DNA of 43,321 nucleotides from Bacillus subtilis subsp. subtilis (GCA_021733645.1 JAHREJ010000041.1:1-43321), one strand, 5' to 3'; positions 25,841 through 34,902 are shown, numbered from the stretch's first letter. Notes: generated by a model not told the origin, from the letters alone. Numbers and translations are program-made.

Positions 25841-26158
25841 CCACACGGTAGCGCCGAGCCATGCTCGGCTGCGCTCTGCGCGGGCGGTTTGGTGTGCGTG
25901 TGGAGCTTCTGCCGAGCATGGCTGGGCACTACCGGTGGCCTTGCTGCCCCCCCCACACGGTAGAGCCGAGCCATGTGCTCGGCTGCGCTCTGCGCGGGCG
26001 GTTTGGTTTACGTGTGAGGCTTCTGCCGAGCATGGCTCGGCACTACCGGTGGCCTTGCTGCCCCCCACACGGTAGAGCCGAGCCATGCTCGGCTGCGCTC
26101 TGCGCGGGCGGTTTGGTTTACGTGTGAGGCTTCTGCCGAGCATGGCTCGGCACTACCC
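25841..26158. repeat. Three tandem units of a 112-base REP dimer
   Basis: Units begin at about 25841, 25953 and 26065 (period 112). Each holds a GTAG-headed plus copy (GTAG-GCCGAGCCATGCTCGGC type), a shared middle (TGCGCTCTGCGCGGGCGGTT...), and an inverted minus copy ending in CACTAC. Units 2 and 3 are almost identical (unit 2 has an extra TG in its first palindrome); unit 1 differs at several bases. This is a head-to-tail amplification of a SMAG-like inverted pair. Confidence 0.88.
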
Positions 26159-26161
26159 GTT

Positions 26162-26794
26162 TCAGGCCAGGGCGGCAGAGTCGACGATGTGTACGCCCGG
26201 GCGCGGTGCCAGTGCGGCCTCCACCATTGCCGCGGCGATGTTGGCCGCCGGATTGATCCGCCAGGCACGCGGCAACACCGGGCCCAGTACCCCCAGGACG
26301 GCGCTGGCCAGGTGTTCGCCGGTGCGCCGCTCGGCGCGCTCGCCGCCGATCAGGCCCGGCCGCACCAGGGTCAGCGAGGGGTAGCCCAGGCCGCGCAGGT
26401 CCTGTTCCAGCCGGCCCTTGACCTGGTTGTAGAAGATCCGAGAGCCGGCATCGGCGCCCATCGCCGAGTTCAGCACGAAGGCATGCGCGCCGTGCGCCTG
26501 GGCCAGGGTGGACACCTGCAGCGGGTAGTCGTGATCGATGCGGGCAAACACCTCGCGGCTGCCGGCCTGCCTGATCGTGCTGCCAAGCGCGCAGATCACC
26601 GCATCCACCGCCCACCAGGGCGCATCGACAGGCAGCCGCTCGAAGTCCACCACCGGGTTGTGCAGGACCGGGTCGGTCACCTCCAGCGGGCGCCGGGTCG
26701 GGGCGATCACCGCGTCGCAGCGCGCGTCGTCCAGCACCTGCTGCAGCACCTGCCCGCCCACCAGCCCGGTTGCACCCACCAGCATCACCTTCAT
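26162..26794 (-). CDS. NAD(P)-binding oxidoreductase / epimerase-like protein (atypical SDR)
   Basis: A 210-residue Rossmann-fold protein. The N-terminal dinucleotide motif GATGLVGGQVLQQ (residues 7-19) follows the first strand MKVMLV, and VICALGSTIRQAGSREVFAR lies near 66-85. VNSAMGADAGSRIFYNQVKG-like segment (LNSAMGADAGSRIFYNQVKG, about 108-127) contains the Y-x-x-x-K-type spacing (YNQVK). It resembles the atypical short-chain dehydrogenases related to HTATIP2. Substrate unknown; cytoplasmic. CAGGAG is 6 bases before the ATG. It is divergent from the diguanylate cyclase gene. Confidence 0.87.
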   Translation of the reverse strand: MKVMLVGATGLVGGQVLQQVLDDARCDAVIAPTRRPLEVTDPVLHNPVVDFERLPVDAPWWAVDAVICALGSTIRQAGSREVFARIDHDYPLQVSTLAQAHGAHAFVLNSAMGADAGSRIFYNQVKGRLEQDLRGLGYPSLTLVRPGLIGGERAERRTGEHLASAVLGVLGPVLPRAWRINPAANIAAAMVEAALAPRPGVHIVDSAALA

Positions 26795-26829
26795 CGCACG
26801 CTCCTGCCATCAGATTGCCTACCATCGTG

Positions 26830-26853
26830 GCATACCCGCAGTGGCGGGCATGC
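26830..26853. promoter_or_regulatory. Inverted repeat between divergent genes
   Basis: GCATACCCGC (26830-26839) and GCGGGCATGC (26844-26853) pair with one mismatch around the loop AGTG. It lies 36 bases upstream of the oxidoreductase start and 90 before the cyclase start. It could be an operator; nothing identifies the regulator. Confidence 0.35.
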
Positions 26854-26942
26854 GTTCAAGCCAGCCTGCTCGGCGCCGATACTGTTCCAACCTCCCTACC
26901 GCCCCGGCGACCGACGCCGGTCATCCGCCAAGGACCTGCCGC

Positions 26943-28505
26943 ATGACCGACCCGCATGACGCCCCTCCCAGCCCCGGCACCGCCGTGGGCCGGCTGCTGT
27001 CGCGGCGCCAGGCCCAGACCGCGGTGATCGACGCCGGCAACGTGGCGGCTCCCGGCCCCAAAGGCGGTTCCAGCGCGATGCTGCAGCGCCTGTTCGCCGG
27101 CGCCGACAGCCCCGAGCCACTGCTGGCCGCCTTCGCCCACGGCATGTCCACCCTGCCCGGTGAACTGGGCGACATGGGCCTGCGCCTGCAGTCGGCCCAG
27201 CGCAGCGCGGACTGGGTCAGCTACGGCCGGGCCATGCGCCAGCTGATCGACAAGTACATCCGCACCATCGAGCAGGAAACCCCCGATGGCCAGCCCGACA
27301 GCGTGCGCCTGCGCGAGTTGCTGCGTCACACCCTGGGCGTAACGGTGGCCAGCCTGCTGCAGAACATGCCCGAGCTGAAAGACGAGCCGGTGCAGATCGC
27401 CGCCGAGCTGCGCCACTGGCATCCCGGCCAGCCGCTGCAGCCGCTGGAGCTGCGCCTGCGCGAACTGACCCACCAGATCGGGGTGCGCAGCGACGGCTGG
27501 CAGGAACAGCAGGAACTGCTGCTGAGTCTGTTCGACCTGCTGCTGGACAACATTGGCGAACTGCTGGACGACAGCAGCTGGCTGCACGGCCAGGTACACG
27601 CGGTACGTGCCCTGATCGGCGGCCCGCTGGACCGCGACTCGGTCGAACAGGCGCGGGTCAACCTGCGCGAAGTCATCTACAAACAGGGCCTGCTCAAGCA
27701 GGGCATCAGCGAATCCAAGGCCGCGATGAAAGGCGTGATGGGTGGCTTCATCGAACGCCTGGACGGGATGGCCGTCAGCACCGGCGAGTACCACGACCGC
27801 ATCAGCAGTTATGCCTTGGCCTTGAAGGAAGCGCGCAGCATTGCCGACCTCAACCAGCTGCTGCAGGACGTGCTGCAGGACACCGGCCGCGTGCAGGAAC
27901 AGGCGCTGCAGGCACGCGACCACCTGGGCAATGCCCGCCGCGAGGTGGAGCAGGCCGAAGCGCGTATCGCCGAGCTGGAGCAGGAACTGCGCGATGTGTC
28001 CGGGCTGGTGCGCACCGACCCGCTGACCGGCGCGCTCAACCGCCGCGGTTTCGATGAGCTGGTCGAGCGCGAACTGGCCCGTGCCGGCCGCCATGCACAC
28101 CCGCTGGCGCTGGCGCTGATCGACCTGGACGACTTCCACCAGACCAACGCCGCACACGGCCATGCCGGCGGCGATGCGGTGCTGCGCCACCTGGTGGCGG
28201 TGTGCCAGCTGCACCTGCGCAGTACCGATGCGATCGCCCGGCTTGGCGGCGACGAATTCGTGCTGCTGCTGCCGGAAACCCCGGGCGCAGACAGCATGTC
28301 CACCCTGCAACGGCTGCAACGCTCGCTCGCCCAGCGCCCGCTGCCGCTGGATGAGCAACGGGTGCCGGTGCACTTCAGCGCAGGCGTGGCGCAATGGCTG
28401 CCCGGCGAAAGTGCCGATGCCCTGCTGCGCCGCGCCGATGCCGCGCTGTATGCGGCCAAGCGGATCGGCAAGAACCGCGTGCACGCCGCCGACGCCCCCA
28501 GCTGA
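26943..28505 (+). CDS. Diguanylate cyclase (GGDEF) with large helical N-terminal region
   Basis: Makes cyclic di-GMP from two GTP. The 520-residue protein ends in a complete GGDEF domain (about 355-515): TDPLTGALNRRGFDELVERE, the active-site GGDEF itself at 435-439, and an intact product-inhibition site RxxD (RSTD, 426-429) exactly five residues upstream. Residues 1-340 are soluble and mostly helical, with a coiled-coil stretch just before the catalytic domain (about 315-352); I do not recognise a sensor domain there and see no membrane segment, so it is cytoplasmic. AAGGA lies 7 bases before the ATG at 26943; the longer upstream frame is not coding. Confidence 0.92.
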   Translation: MTDPHDAPPSPGTAVGRLLSRRQAQTAVIDAGNVAAPGPKGGSSAMLQRLFAGADSPEPLLAAFAHGMSTLPGELGDMGLRLQSAQRSADWVSYGRAMRQLIDKYIRTIEQETPDGQPDSVRLRELLRHTLGVTVASLLQNMPELKDEPVQIAAELRHWHPGQPLQPLELRLRELTHQIGVRSDGWQEQQELLLSLFDLLLDNIGELLDDSSWLHGQVHAVRALIGGPLDRDSVEQARVNLREVIYKQGLLKQGISESKAAMKGVMGGFIERLDGMAVSTGEYHDRISSYALALKEARSIADLNQLLQDVLQDTGRVQEQALQARDHLGNARREVEQAEARIAELEQELRDVSGLVRTDPLTGALNRRGFDELVERELARAGRHAHPLALALIDLDDFHQTNAAHGHAGGDAVLRHLVAVCQLHLRSTDAIARLGGDEFVLLLPETPGADSMSTLQRLQRSLAQRPLPLDEQRVPVHFSAGVAQWLPGESADALLRRADAALYAAKRIGKNRVHAADAPS

Positions 28506-28553
28506 TCATCGCCGGGCTGTGATATCGGCCGCGCCGGTGCGAATCATCCCGGT

Positions 28554-29072
28554 ATGCCCATGACGATGACCACCGACGACCCCCGAACCCGCTTCGCCAG
28601 CCTGCTGGCGCAGCATCGTGGCATCGTGCTGAAGATCGCGCGCGGCTACTGCGCCCATCAGGAAGACCGGCTCGACCTGATCCAGGACATCAGCGTGCAG
28701 GCCTGGGATGCGTTCGACAGCTTCGATCCGGCGCGGGCGCGCTTCTCCACCTGGCTGTACCGGGTGGCGTTGAACGTGGCCATCTCCCAGCTGCGCCGGC
28801 AGCAGCTGCGCCAGCGCCACCACGCCCCGCTGGACGAGGAAACCCTGCCGGCCGATGCAGCTGCCCCGGCCGAGCAGCGCCACGCGCTGCACCAGCTGGA
28901 AGCGGCGATCCGTGCCCTGCCACCGCTGGACCGGGCCCTGATGCTGCTGCACCTGGACGACTACGACCACCGCCAGATCGCCGACATCCTGGGCATCAGC
29001 AGCGCCAACGTCTCCACCCGCCTGCACCGTCTGCGCCAGCAGCTGCGCGCACGTTTCGACCCCACGCCCTGA
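28554..29072 (+). CDS. ECF-type sigma-70 factor
   Basis: A 172-residue alternative sigma factor with region 2 (HQEDRLDLIQDISVQAWDAF, then FSTWLYRVALNVAISQLRRQ) and region 4 (LPPLDRALMLLHLDDYDHRQ, with helix-turn-helix IADILGISSANVSTRLHRLR). Region 3 is missing, as in all ECF factors. Three in-frame ATGs lie close together (28554, 28560, 28566) and no clear ribosome site decides between them. The next gene starts within 11 bases and encodes a membrane protein that could hold the sigma factor inactive. Target promoters are unknown. Confidence 0.9.
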   Translation: MPMTMTTDDPRTRFASLLAQHRGIVLKIARGYCAHQEDRLDLIQDISVQAWDAFDSFDPARARFSTWLYRVALNVAISQLRRQQLRQRHHAPLDEETLPADAAAPAEQRHALHQLEAAIRALPPLDRALMLLHLDDYDHRQIADILGISSANVSTRLHRLRQQLRARFDPTP

Positions 29073-29082
29073 GGTTATGGCC

Positions 29083-29742
29083 ATGCACACCGATCCCCTC
29101 AAGCACCTGTGGCAGCAGCACGACGGCAACGCGGACAGCGAAGAAGCCGCAGCGATGGACGCCTGGCGCCGCCACCGCCAGCACGCCGTCCAGCGCCAGT
29201 TGTCCGCGTTCGGCGCGGTGCAGGTGATGCAGCTGCTGTTCTGGCTGGGGCTGGCGATCTATTGCGGCAGCATCTGGTGGTCACGCCCGTCGCTGACGGT
29301 CATGGTCAGCGCAATGGCGCTGCATGGCTATTGCGTGGCGGTCATCATCGCCAGCGTGGCGCGGCTGCACCTGCGCCGGCAACTGCGGCCCGACCAACCG
29401 GTGCTGGAACAATCCCGCCGCCTGGCCGCGCTGCGCACGCAGACCGCCGTGGGCGAACTGCTGCTGGGCCTGCCGTGGTGCTGGTTGTGGCTGGCGGTGC
29501 CGATACTGCTGTTCTGGCAGCTGTGGGGCGTGGACCTGTCGGTGTATGTCGCCGGCGTGCTGTGGATTTCCCTGGTGGCTGGCATCGCGCTGATGACCGC
29601 CCTGCTGGTGCTGGCACGGCGCTGGCAGCGGCGCGCCCCGCACTCGCCGCGCCTGCAACGGGCCATCGACAGCCTTTCCGGGCGTCGCCTGGCCCGCGCG
29701 CGCGCCGAACTGGACGCGCTACGGGGGTGGAGCGCGGCTTAA
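29083..29742 (+). CDS. Membrane protein coupled to the sigma factor, possible anti-sigma
   Basis: A 219-residue protein with a soluble, acidic then basic N-terminus (residues 1-42, including LKHLWQQHDGNADSEEAA) and four hydrophobic segments (about 46-66, 72-92, 122-145 and 150-172). A basic C-terminal tail follows. No zinc-binding HxxxCxxC anti-sigma motif is seen. GAGG overlaps the sigma gene's stop and lies 8 bases before this ATG (an ATG at 29077 is too close to it). Co-translation with an ECF factor suggests a non-classical membrane anti-sigma, which is inference. A REP element follows 3 bases after the stop. Confidence 0.8.
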   Translation: MHTDPLKHLWQQHDGNADSEEAAAMDAWRRHRQHAVQRQLSAFGAVQVMQLLFWLGLAIYCGSIWWSRPSLTVMVSAMALHGYCVAVIIASVARLHLRRQLRPDQPVLEQSRRLAALRTQTAVGELLLGLPWCWLWLAVPILLFWQLWGVDLSVYVAGVLWISLVAGIALMTALLVLARRWQRRAPHSPRLQRAIDSLSGRRLARARAELDALRGWSAA

Positions 29743-29744
29743 TC

Positions 29745-29767
29745 GTAGCGCCGGGCTCTGCCCGGCG
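29745..29767 (+). repeat. SMAG-type REP element, GCCGGGC variant
   Basis: GTAGCGCCGGGCTCTGCCCG and so on, with GCCGGGC-TCT-GCCCGGC as the palindrome. The same variant as at 14497-14518. It lies between convergent gene ends. Confidence 0.8.
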
Positions 29768-29776
29768 GCGTCCACC

Positions 29777-30715
29777 TCAGTGCGCGGCTTTCTTCCCGCG
29801 CAGCTTCTGGACGCCCATCACCGCCGCCAGCACGATCGCGCCGGCGATCACGCCGACCACCATGTTGGCCAGCGCGTTGATCAGCCAGCCCCACTGGCCT
29901 TCGCCCCCCAGGCCCACCACGAAATGGTGCAGCGCCGGTACGTTGTGCACCAGGATGCCGCCGCCCACCAGGAACATCGCCGCGGTGCCGGCCACCGACA
30001 GGAACTTCATCAGCCACGGTGCGGCGATCAGCAGGCCACGGCCGAGTGCAGCCAACCCGGCGCCCTTGCGCGACAGGTACAGGCCCAGGTCGTCCAGCTT
30101 CACGATGCCGGCCACCAAGCCGTACACGAACACGGTCATGCCCAGTGCGATCACCACCAGCGCGGTGACCTGGTTGAGGAACGGCGCCGCCGACACCACG
30201 CCCAGCGACAGCACGATGATCTCGGCCGACAGGATGAAGTCGGTGCGTACCGCGCCTTTCACCTTCTCGCCTTCCCAGGCCACCATATCCACCTGTTCAT
30301 CGGCCAGCGCCTTCACCCGCTCGGCCTTGTGCTGCTGGTCCTCCTGCTCGGAATGCAGGAAGCGGTGCGCCAGCTTCTCCACGCCCTCAAAGCACAGGAA
30401 CGCGCCGCCGATCATCATCAGCGGCACCACGATCGGCACCGGGTAGCCCTTGCCGCGCAGCCAGGCTTCCAGCGCGCTGATGGCCAGTGCGGCCGGCACC
30501 AGGATCGCCTTGTTCACCAGCGAGCCCTTGGCCACCGCCCACACCACCGGCAGCTCACGGTTGGCGTTCACCCCGGTCACCTGCTGCGCGTTCAGCGCCA
30601 GGTCGTCGCCCAGCACGCCGGCGGTTTTCTTGGCGGCAACCTTGGTCAGCACCGACACGTCGTCCAACAGCGCGGCAATATCATCGAGCAACGCAAACAG
30701 GCTGGCACCGGCCAT
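29777..30715 (-). CDS. DUF808 (YedI-like) inner-membrane protein
   Basis: A 312-residue polytopic membrane protein of the DUF808/YedI family. The start MAGASLFALLDDIAALLDDV and LTKVAAKKTAGVLGDDLALN (about 23-42) are diagnostic; later landmarks are LPLVWAVAKGSLVNK-type text (LPVVWAVAKGSLVNKAILVP, about 56-75) and VAWEGEKVKGAVRTDFILSA (about 145-164). About seven hydrophobic segments. The open frame continues upstream of the ATG at 30715 but that part is not family-like. Function unknown; single gene between divergent and convergent neighbours. Confidence 0.92.
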   Translation of the reverse strand: MAGASLFALLDDIAALLDDVSVLTKVAAKKTAGVLGDDLALNAQQVTGVNANRELPVVWAVAKGSLVNKAILVPAALAISALEAWLRGKGYPVPIVVPLMMIGGAFLCFEGVEKLAHRFLHSEQEDQQHKAERVKALADEQVDMVAWEGEKVKGAVRTDFILSAEIIVLSLGVVSAAPFLNQVTALVVIALGMTVFVYGLVAGIVKLDDLGLYLSRKGAGLAALGRGLLIAAPWLMKFLSVAGTAAMFLVGGGILVHNVPALHHFVVGLGGEGQWGWLINALANMVVGVIAGAIVLAAVMGVQKLRGKKAAH

Positions 30716-30897
30716 GACAATCCAATAGATCGAGCGGGAAGCGTGGATTCTGCCCGATCCTGACCCGTTCGCGGTAGATGCCGGCGGATTCACTGCCCCA
30801 CGACCTGGCTGCCCGCACACTGCCGGTGACCTTTGTGCTGGAGCCCTGCTTGAACACCACGCCCGTCGCCCCTGGCTCGCCATCGCTGGTAAAAGGC

Positions 30898-32538
30898 ATG
30901 AACCGCCGCAGCCAGATCCTGCGCCTGCTGCTGCGCTACCGGAACTCCGGGGTGTTTTCGGGCATGAACCTGGATGCGCGCGCGGTCCACGACGTGCCGC
31001 CGGAGGGCAATCCGGAACAGTTCGTCACCGACCTGGAATCGCTCGGACCCACCTTCGTCAAGCTCGGGCAGATGCTGTCCACCCGCCCGGACATGGTGCC
31101 GGTGGAGTTCGCCACCGCGCTGGAACGCATGCAGGAAAAGGTGGCTCCGATCCCGGTCGAGCGCATCTACCAGATCATCGAGCAGGAGTTGGGCGCATCG
31201 GTGTCCAAGCTGTTTGCCAGCTTCGACCCGGTGCCGCTGGGCTGCGCCTCCATTGCCCAGGTGCACCGCGCGCAGCTGCACGATGGCCGCGACGTGGCGG
31301 TGAAAGTGCAGAAGCCCGAAGTGGCCGCGCAGCTGCGCTCGGACCTGGAGGTGCTGCGCAGTTTCGCCCTGGCCGCCGACCACCTCACCCAGGTGGGCCG
31401 CCGGGTGCGCCTGCGCGACTGGCTCAATGAATTCGCCAAGACCCTGATGCAGGAGCTGGACTACCAGGCCGAAGCCGAGAACCTGCAGCGCTTCGGCCAG
31501 CATCTCAAGCCGTTCAAACCGCTGTGGGTGCCGCAACCGATCTGGGACTACTGCAGCCACCGCGTGCTGACCATGGAGCTGGCCAACGGCGTGCGCGTGG
31601 ACATGATCCCCGACGTGCACCGCACCGAAGAACCGATGGCGCCGCTGGCCGCCGCCCTCATCCGCGGGTACATCGACCAGATCTTCGTGCATGGCGAGAT
31701 CCACGCCGATCCGCATCCGGGCAACCTGCGCGTAACCCCGCAGGGCAAGCTGGCGATCTTCGACCTGGGCATGGTCGCGCACATGCCGCCACGCCTGCGC
31801 GAACGCCTGCTCAAGCTGCTGTTCGCCGCCGTGGACGGGCGTGGCGAGGAAGTGGCCGATGAAATCATCGGCATCAGCACGCGGCTGGAGTCGTTCGATG
31901 AAGAACGCTACCTGCGCGAAACCGGGCAGATGATTGCGCGTTATGCGGCCAACAGCAGTTTTTCCGAAGGCCGCGTGGTGCTCGACCTGGTGCGCATCGC
32001 CACCGCCAGCGGGCTGCGCACGCCACCGGAACTGAGCCTGCTGGGCAAGGCGCTGCTCAACCTGGAAACCGTGTGCCGGCTGCTGTGCCCGGACCTGGAC
32101 ACCCGCCGCATCGTGGAAAAACAGCTGCAGCACGTGATGCGCGCGCGGCTGAAGAAATCGCTGTCGGCGGCCAACCTGGCCAGTGAGGCGATGGAGATCC
32201 AACAACTGCTGCGCGAAGGGCCTCGCAAGATGTCCGACATCCTGGCGTTGCTGGCCGAGAACCGCCTGCAGATGAAGGTGACCGGGCTGGAAGAGTCGCG
32301 TTTGATGGAAAACCTGCAGAAGATCGCCAACCGGGTGTCGGCCGGTATCGTCACCGCCGCACTGATACTCGCTGCGGCGATGATGATGAAGGTGGATACC
32401 GGCTGGCACCTGTTCGGCTATCCGGCCATCGCATTCACCCTGATGCTGATCGGCGTCGCACTGGGTCTTGGCATCATTCTCAGCGCGCTGATCTTCGATC
32501 GTCGCGCACGCTCGAAGGAAGAACGCGGGCACCGTTGA
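30898..32538 (+). CDS. ABC1/UbiB-family atypical kinase
   Basis: A 546-residue UbiB/AarF-type protein with all hallmark motifs: KxGQ (FVKLGQMLSTRPDMVP), the Ala-rich nucleotide loop (LGCASIAQVHRAQL), the Lys in VAVKVQKP, the catalytic loop HADPHPGNLRV, and metal-binding DLGM. Two hydrophobic helices at the C-terminus (about 478-496 and 502-524) anchor it in the membrane. The family supports ubiquinone biosynthesis, probably through ATPase activity; whether this copy is the ubiquinone UbiB is unknown, since no ubi genes flank it. Start uncertain: the ATG at 30898 is chosen, but a TTG at 30850 with GGAG 6 bases upstream and an ATG at 30778 are alternatives. Confidence 0.9.
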   Translation: MNRRSQILRLLLRYRNSGVFSGMNLDARAVHDVPPEGNPEQFVTDLESLGPTFVKLGQMLSTRPDMVPVEFATALERMQEKVAPIPVERIYQIIEQELGASVSKLFASFDPVPLGCASIAQVHRAQLHDGRDVAVKVQKPEVAAQLRSDLEVLRSFALAADHLTQVGRRVRLRDWLNEFAKTLMQELDYQAEAENLQRFGQHLKPFKPLWVPQPIWDYCSHRVLTMELANGVRVDMIPDVHRTEEPMAPLAAALIRGYIDQIFVHGEIHADPHPGNLRVTPQGKLAIFDLGMVAHMPPRLRERLLKLLFAAVDGRGEEVADEIIGISTRLESFDEERYLRETGQMIARYAANSSFSEGRVVLDLVRIATASGLRTPPELSLLGKALLNLETVCRLLCPDLDTRRIVEKQLQHVMRARLKKSLSAANLASEAMEIQQLLREGPRKMSDILALLAENRLQMKVTGLEESRLMENLQKIANRVSAGIVTAALILAAAMMMKVDTGWHLFGYPAIAFTLMLIGVALGLGIILSALIFDRRARSKEERGHR

Positions 32539-32799
32539 AACACGGCGCCGCGCATTCACCTCGTCCCGCAAATTTCTGCGTGCGTGCAGCGGCATGCATT
32601 TCTTCACGCTCGTTTTACACCTTGAAATACGCTGCGTTGTAGGTCTTCACAATCTGCAACGAACAAACATTTCAGTCAGGTTCGCGCATGCATGATCGGG
32701 TCATCGGCTTGTCATGCAGGTGTGGTTGGACAGCCGATCGGATGGGAAATACGTCGTCATGGCGTCCATCACCAACTGTCTCCGCTACCGATACCGCCG

Positions 32800-34902
32800 A
32801 TGCTCTGGATCCTGCTGCTGACTCTGTTGCTGCTTTCCTGGTTGCTGCTCGCCTCGCGCAAGTGGATATGGTGGAAGGCCAGCCTGATGTCGGTGCTGCT
32901 GCTGTTGCTCAGTACGTGGTGGTTGATCAACAAGCTGTCCGGCGATGGGCTCAACGCGGCCACGCTGTATCACCTGGGCGCGGACATGGAAGGCGCCGGC
33001 ATCGCCGATTTCAAGGGCTATATCGCCGCCTACGTCGCGCTGCTGCTGGTGTCACTGTTGCCGCTGGTGCTGGTGCGGGTGCAGCGCTGGCGGCGCATCG
33101 AACACGGCAAGGCGGTGTTTGGCGGGTTCGTGGCGATGTGGCTGCTGGCCATCCTGGTCAGCCCGTTGTACAGCGATGGCCTGCGCCTGTACCAGCAGAT
33201 GCGCCCGGTGGATTACACCGTCATCGCGCCCGAATACCGCATTCCGCAGCAGGCGCTGGCCAAGCCGCGCAACATCGTGTGGATCTACGGCGAAAGCCTG
33301 GAGCGCACCTATCTGGATGAAACCACCTTCCCCGACCTGATGCCCAACCTCAACCGCTTGGCCGGCCAGGCGCTGGACGTGCGCGGGCTGGTCTCGGCCG
33401 AAGGCGGAGGCTGGACCATCGCCGGGCTGGTGTCCTCGATGTGCGGGGTGCCGCTGACCACCGCCAAGGAAGATGAGAACAGCATGGGGCGCATGGGCAG
33501 CTTCCTGCCTGAAGCAGTCTGCCTGGGCGATTACCTCAAGCAGCAGGGCTACACCAACCATTACCTGGGCGGTGCCAACGGCCAGTTCGCCGGCAAGGGC
33601 CAGTTCCTGGCCACGCATGGCTTCGATGCCGTCGATGACCTGACCTGGTTCAAGCAGCAGAAGGTGGCGCGCGCGCACTTCTCGCCGTGGGGCGTGCATG
33701 ACGATGTGCTGCTGGACAAGGCTTACGATCGTTTCGTGCAGCTGTCCAGGCAGGGCCAGCCGTTCATGCTGACCACGCTGACCATGGACACCCACCACCC
33801 GGCCGGGCACCTGCCGGTGGCGTGCAAACGCACCCGCTACCAGAGCGGGTACGGCAACATCGGCATGCTCAACGCGCTCAAATGCACCGACGGCCTGATC
33901 TCCAAGCTGGTGGATCGCATCCGCGCCAGTCCCTACGGCGAGGACACGCTCATCGTGATCGCCTCCGACCACCTGGCCATGCCCAACGATCTCAGCCATA
34001 TCCTGGCCAAGCAGACGCGCGAAAACCTGCTGCTGTTCCTGGGCAAGGACATCGCCCCGCGCCAGCTGGCCACCACCGCCGGCTCCACGCTGGATTCCGG
34101 CGCTACCCTGCTCAGCCTGATCCAGCCGGACATCAATGCCATCGGTTTCGGTCGCTCGCTGCTGGACCCCAAGCGCACCGACAGTGCCAGCGCGGCGGCA
34201 TTCCGCGACAACGGCAAGGACTATCCGCGCTACCTGGCATTCTCACGCTCGCTGTGGCTGGGCGACAAGACCCGCCAGCTGCGCATCGACGAAGACAACC
34301 AGGTGGTGATCGGCCTGCAGCACGTGCAGCCGCCGGTGCTGCTGGAGTACGACAAGCACTTCGATCTCAAATCGGTGTACCTGGAAAACACCTCCAAGCA
34401 GTTCGACCAGGCCGACCCTACCAACACGCTGGCCTATGTCGACCGCTGTACCGCCTTCGAGGATGGCTCGGCCGATGGCGACTGGTGCGCGATGCTGGTC
34501 AACCGCGACAAGGGCATCAAGCTGTATCGCGATGATGCCTTGCGCAGCGGCTTTGCCGTCGATGGCCCGCTGGAGCCGTTCAACGGCCCGCGCCCGAGCA
34601 TCCGCCAGGCGCACATGATCACCCAGAAGGGTCGCCGCACGCGCGCCGGCCAGTACATGTTGCAGTTGGTGGCCAAGCAGTCGCCCGACCGTGGCTTCTG
34701 GATCGAGGCGGTGTCTTCGCAGCGCAAGGTGGTGGTCGCCCAGCAGTGGGTGCAGCCCGATGCACAGGGCCGCATCAGCGTGCCGTTCGGGCTGGACCAC
34801 GAAGTGGACGACCTGGAGATCCGCGCCTGGTTGAACCACGCCGAGAAACTGGCCGTGGACAACTTCGCCCTGGTGCGGGCGCCGCGCGGCAACCGCGGGT
34901 AG
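32800..34902 (+). CDS. opgB: Phosphoglycerol transferase I (OpgB/MdoB-like sulfatase-fold enzyme)
   Basis: Transfers phosphoglycerol from phosphatidylglycerol to periplasmic glucans, helping osmotic adaptation. The 700-residue protein has three to four N-terminal membrane helices (to about 120) and a periplasmic sulfatase-fold domain. Visible OpgB hallmarks: NIVWIYGESLERTYLDE (metal-binding Glu165), SAEGGGWTIAGLVSSMCGVP with the likely nucleophile Thr206, and IASDHLAMPND (Asp390, His391). It is slightly shorter than E. coli OpgB (763). The ATG at 32800 begins the first helix; an upstream ATG at 32692 gives a non-hydrophobic leader. The stop TAG is part of the GTAG head of a REP element. Confidence 0.92.
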   Translation: MLWILLLTLLLLSWLLLASRKWIWWKASLMSVLLLLLSTWWLINKLSGDGLNAATLYHLGADMEGAGIADFKGYIAAYVALLLVSLLPLVLVRVQRWRRIEHGKAVFGGFVAMWLLAILVSPLYSDGLRLYQQMRPVDYTVIAPEYRIPQQALAKPRNIVWIYGESLERTYLDETTFPDLMPNLNRLAGQALDVRGLVSAEGGGWTIAGLVSSMCGVPLTTAKEDENSMGRMGSFLPEAVCLGDYLKQQGYTNHYLGGANGQFAGKGQFLATHGFDAVDDLTWFKQQKVARAHFSPWGVHDDVLLDKAYDRFVQLSRQGQPFMLTTLTMDTHHPAGHLPVACKRTRYQSGYGNIGMLNALKCTDGLISKLVDRIRASPYGEDTLIVIASDHLAMPNDLSHILAKQTRENLLLFLGKDIAPRQLATTAGSTLDSGATLLSLIQPDINAIGFGRSLLDPKRTDSASAAAFRDNGKDYPRYLAFSRSLWLGDKTRQLRIDEDNQVVIGLQHVQPPVLLEYDKHFDLKSVYLENTSKQFDQADPTNTLAYVDRCTAFEDGSADGDWCAMLVNRDKGIKLYRDDALRSGFAVDGPLEPFNGPRPSIRQAHMITQKGRRTRAGQYMLQLVAKQSPDRGFWIEAVSSQRKVVVAQQWVQPDAQGRISVPFGLDHEVDDLEIRAWLNHAEKLAVDNFALVRAPRGNRG

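Noticed and set aside
25841..26158. Tandem repeat considered as a CRISPR array
   Set aside because: Units repeat over their full 112 bases with no unique spacers, contain REP palindromes, and no cas genes are nearby.
30790..32607. 605-codon minus-strand frame over the UbiB-like gene
   Set aside because: Antisense shadow; all kinase-like motifs are on the plus strand.
32622..32653. TTGAAA ... CACAAT as a sigma-70 promoter for opgB
   Set aside because: The spacing is 19-20 bases and the -10 box matches poorly; too weak to list as a promoter.
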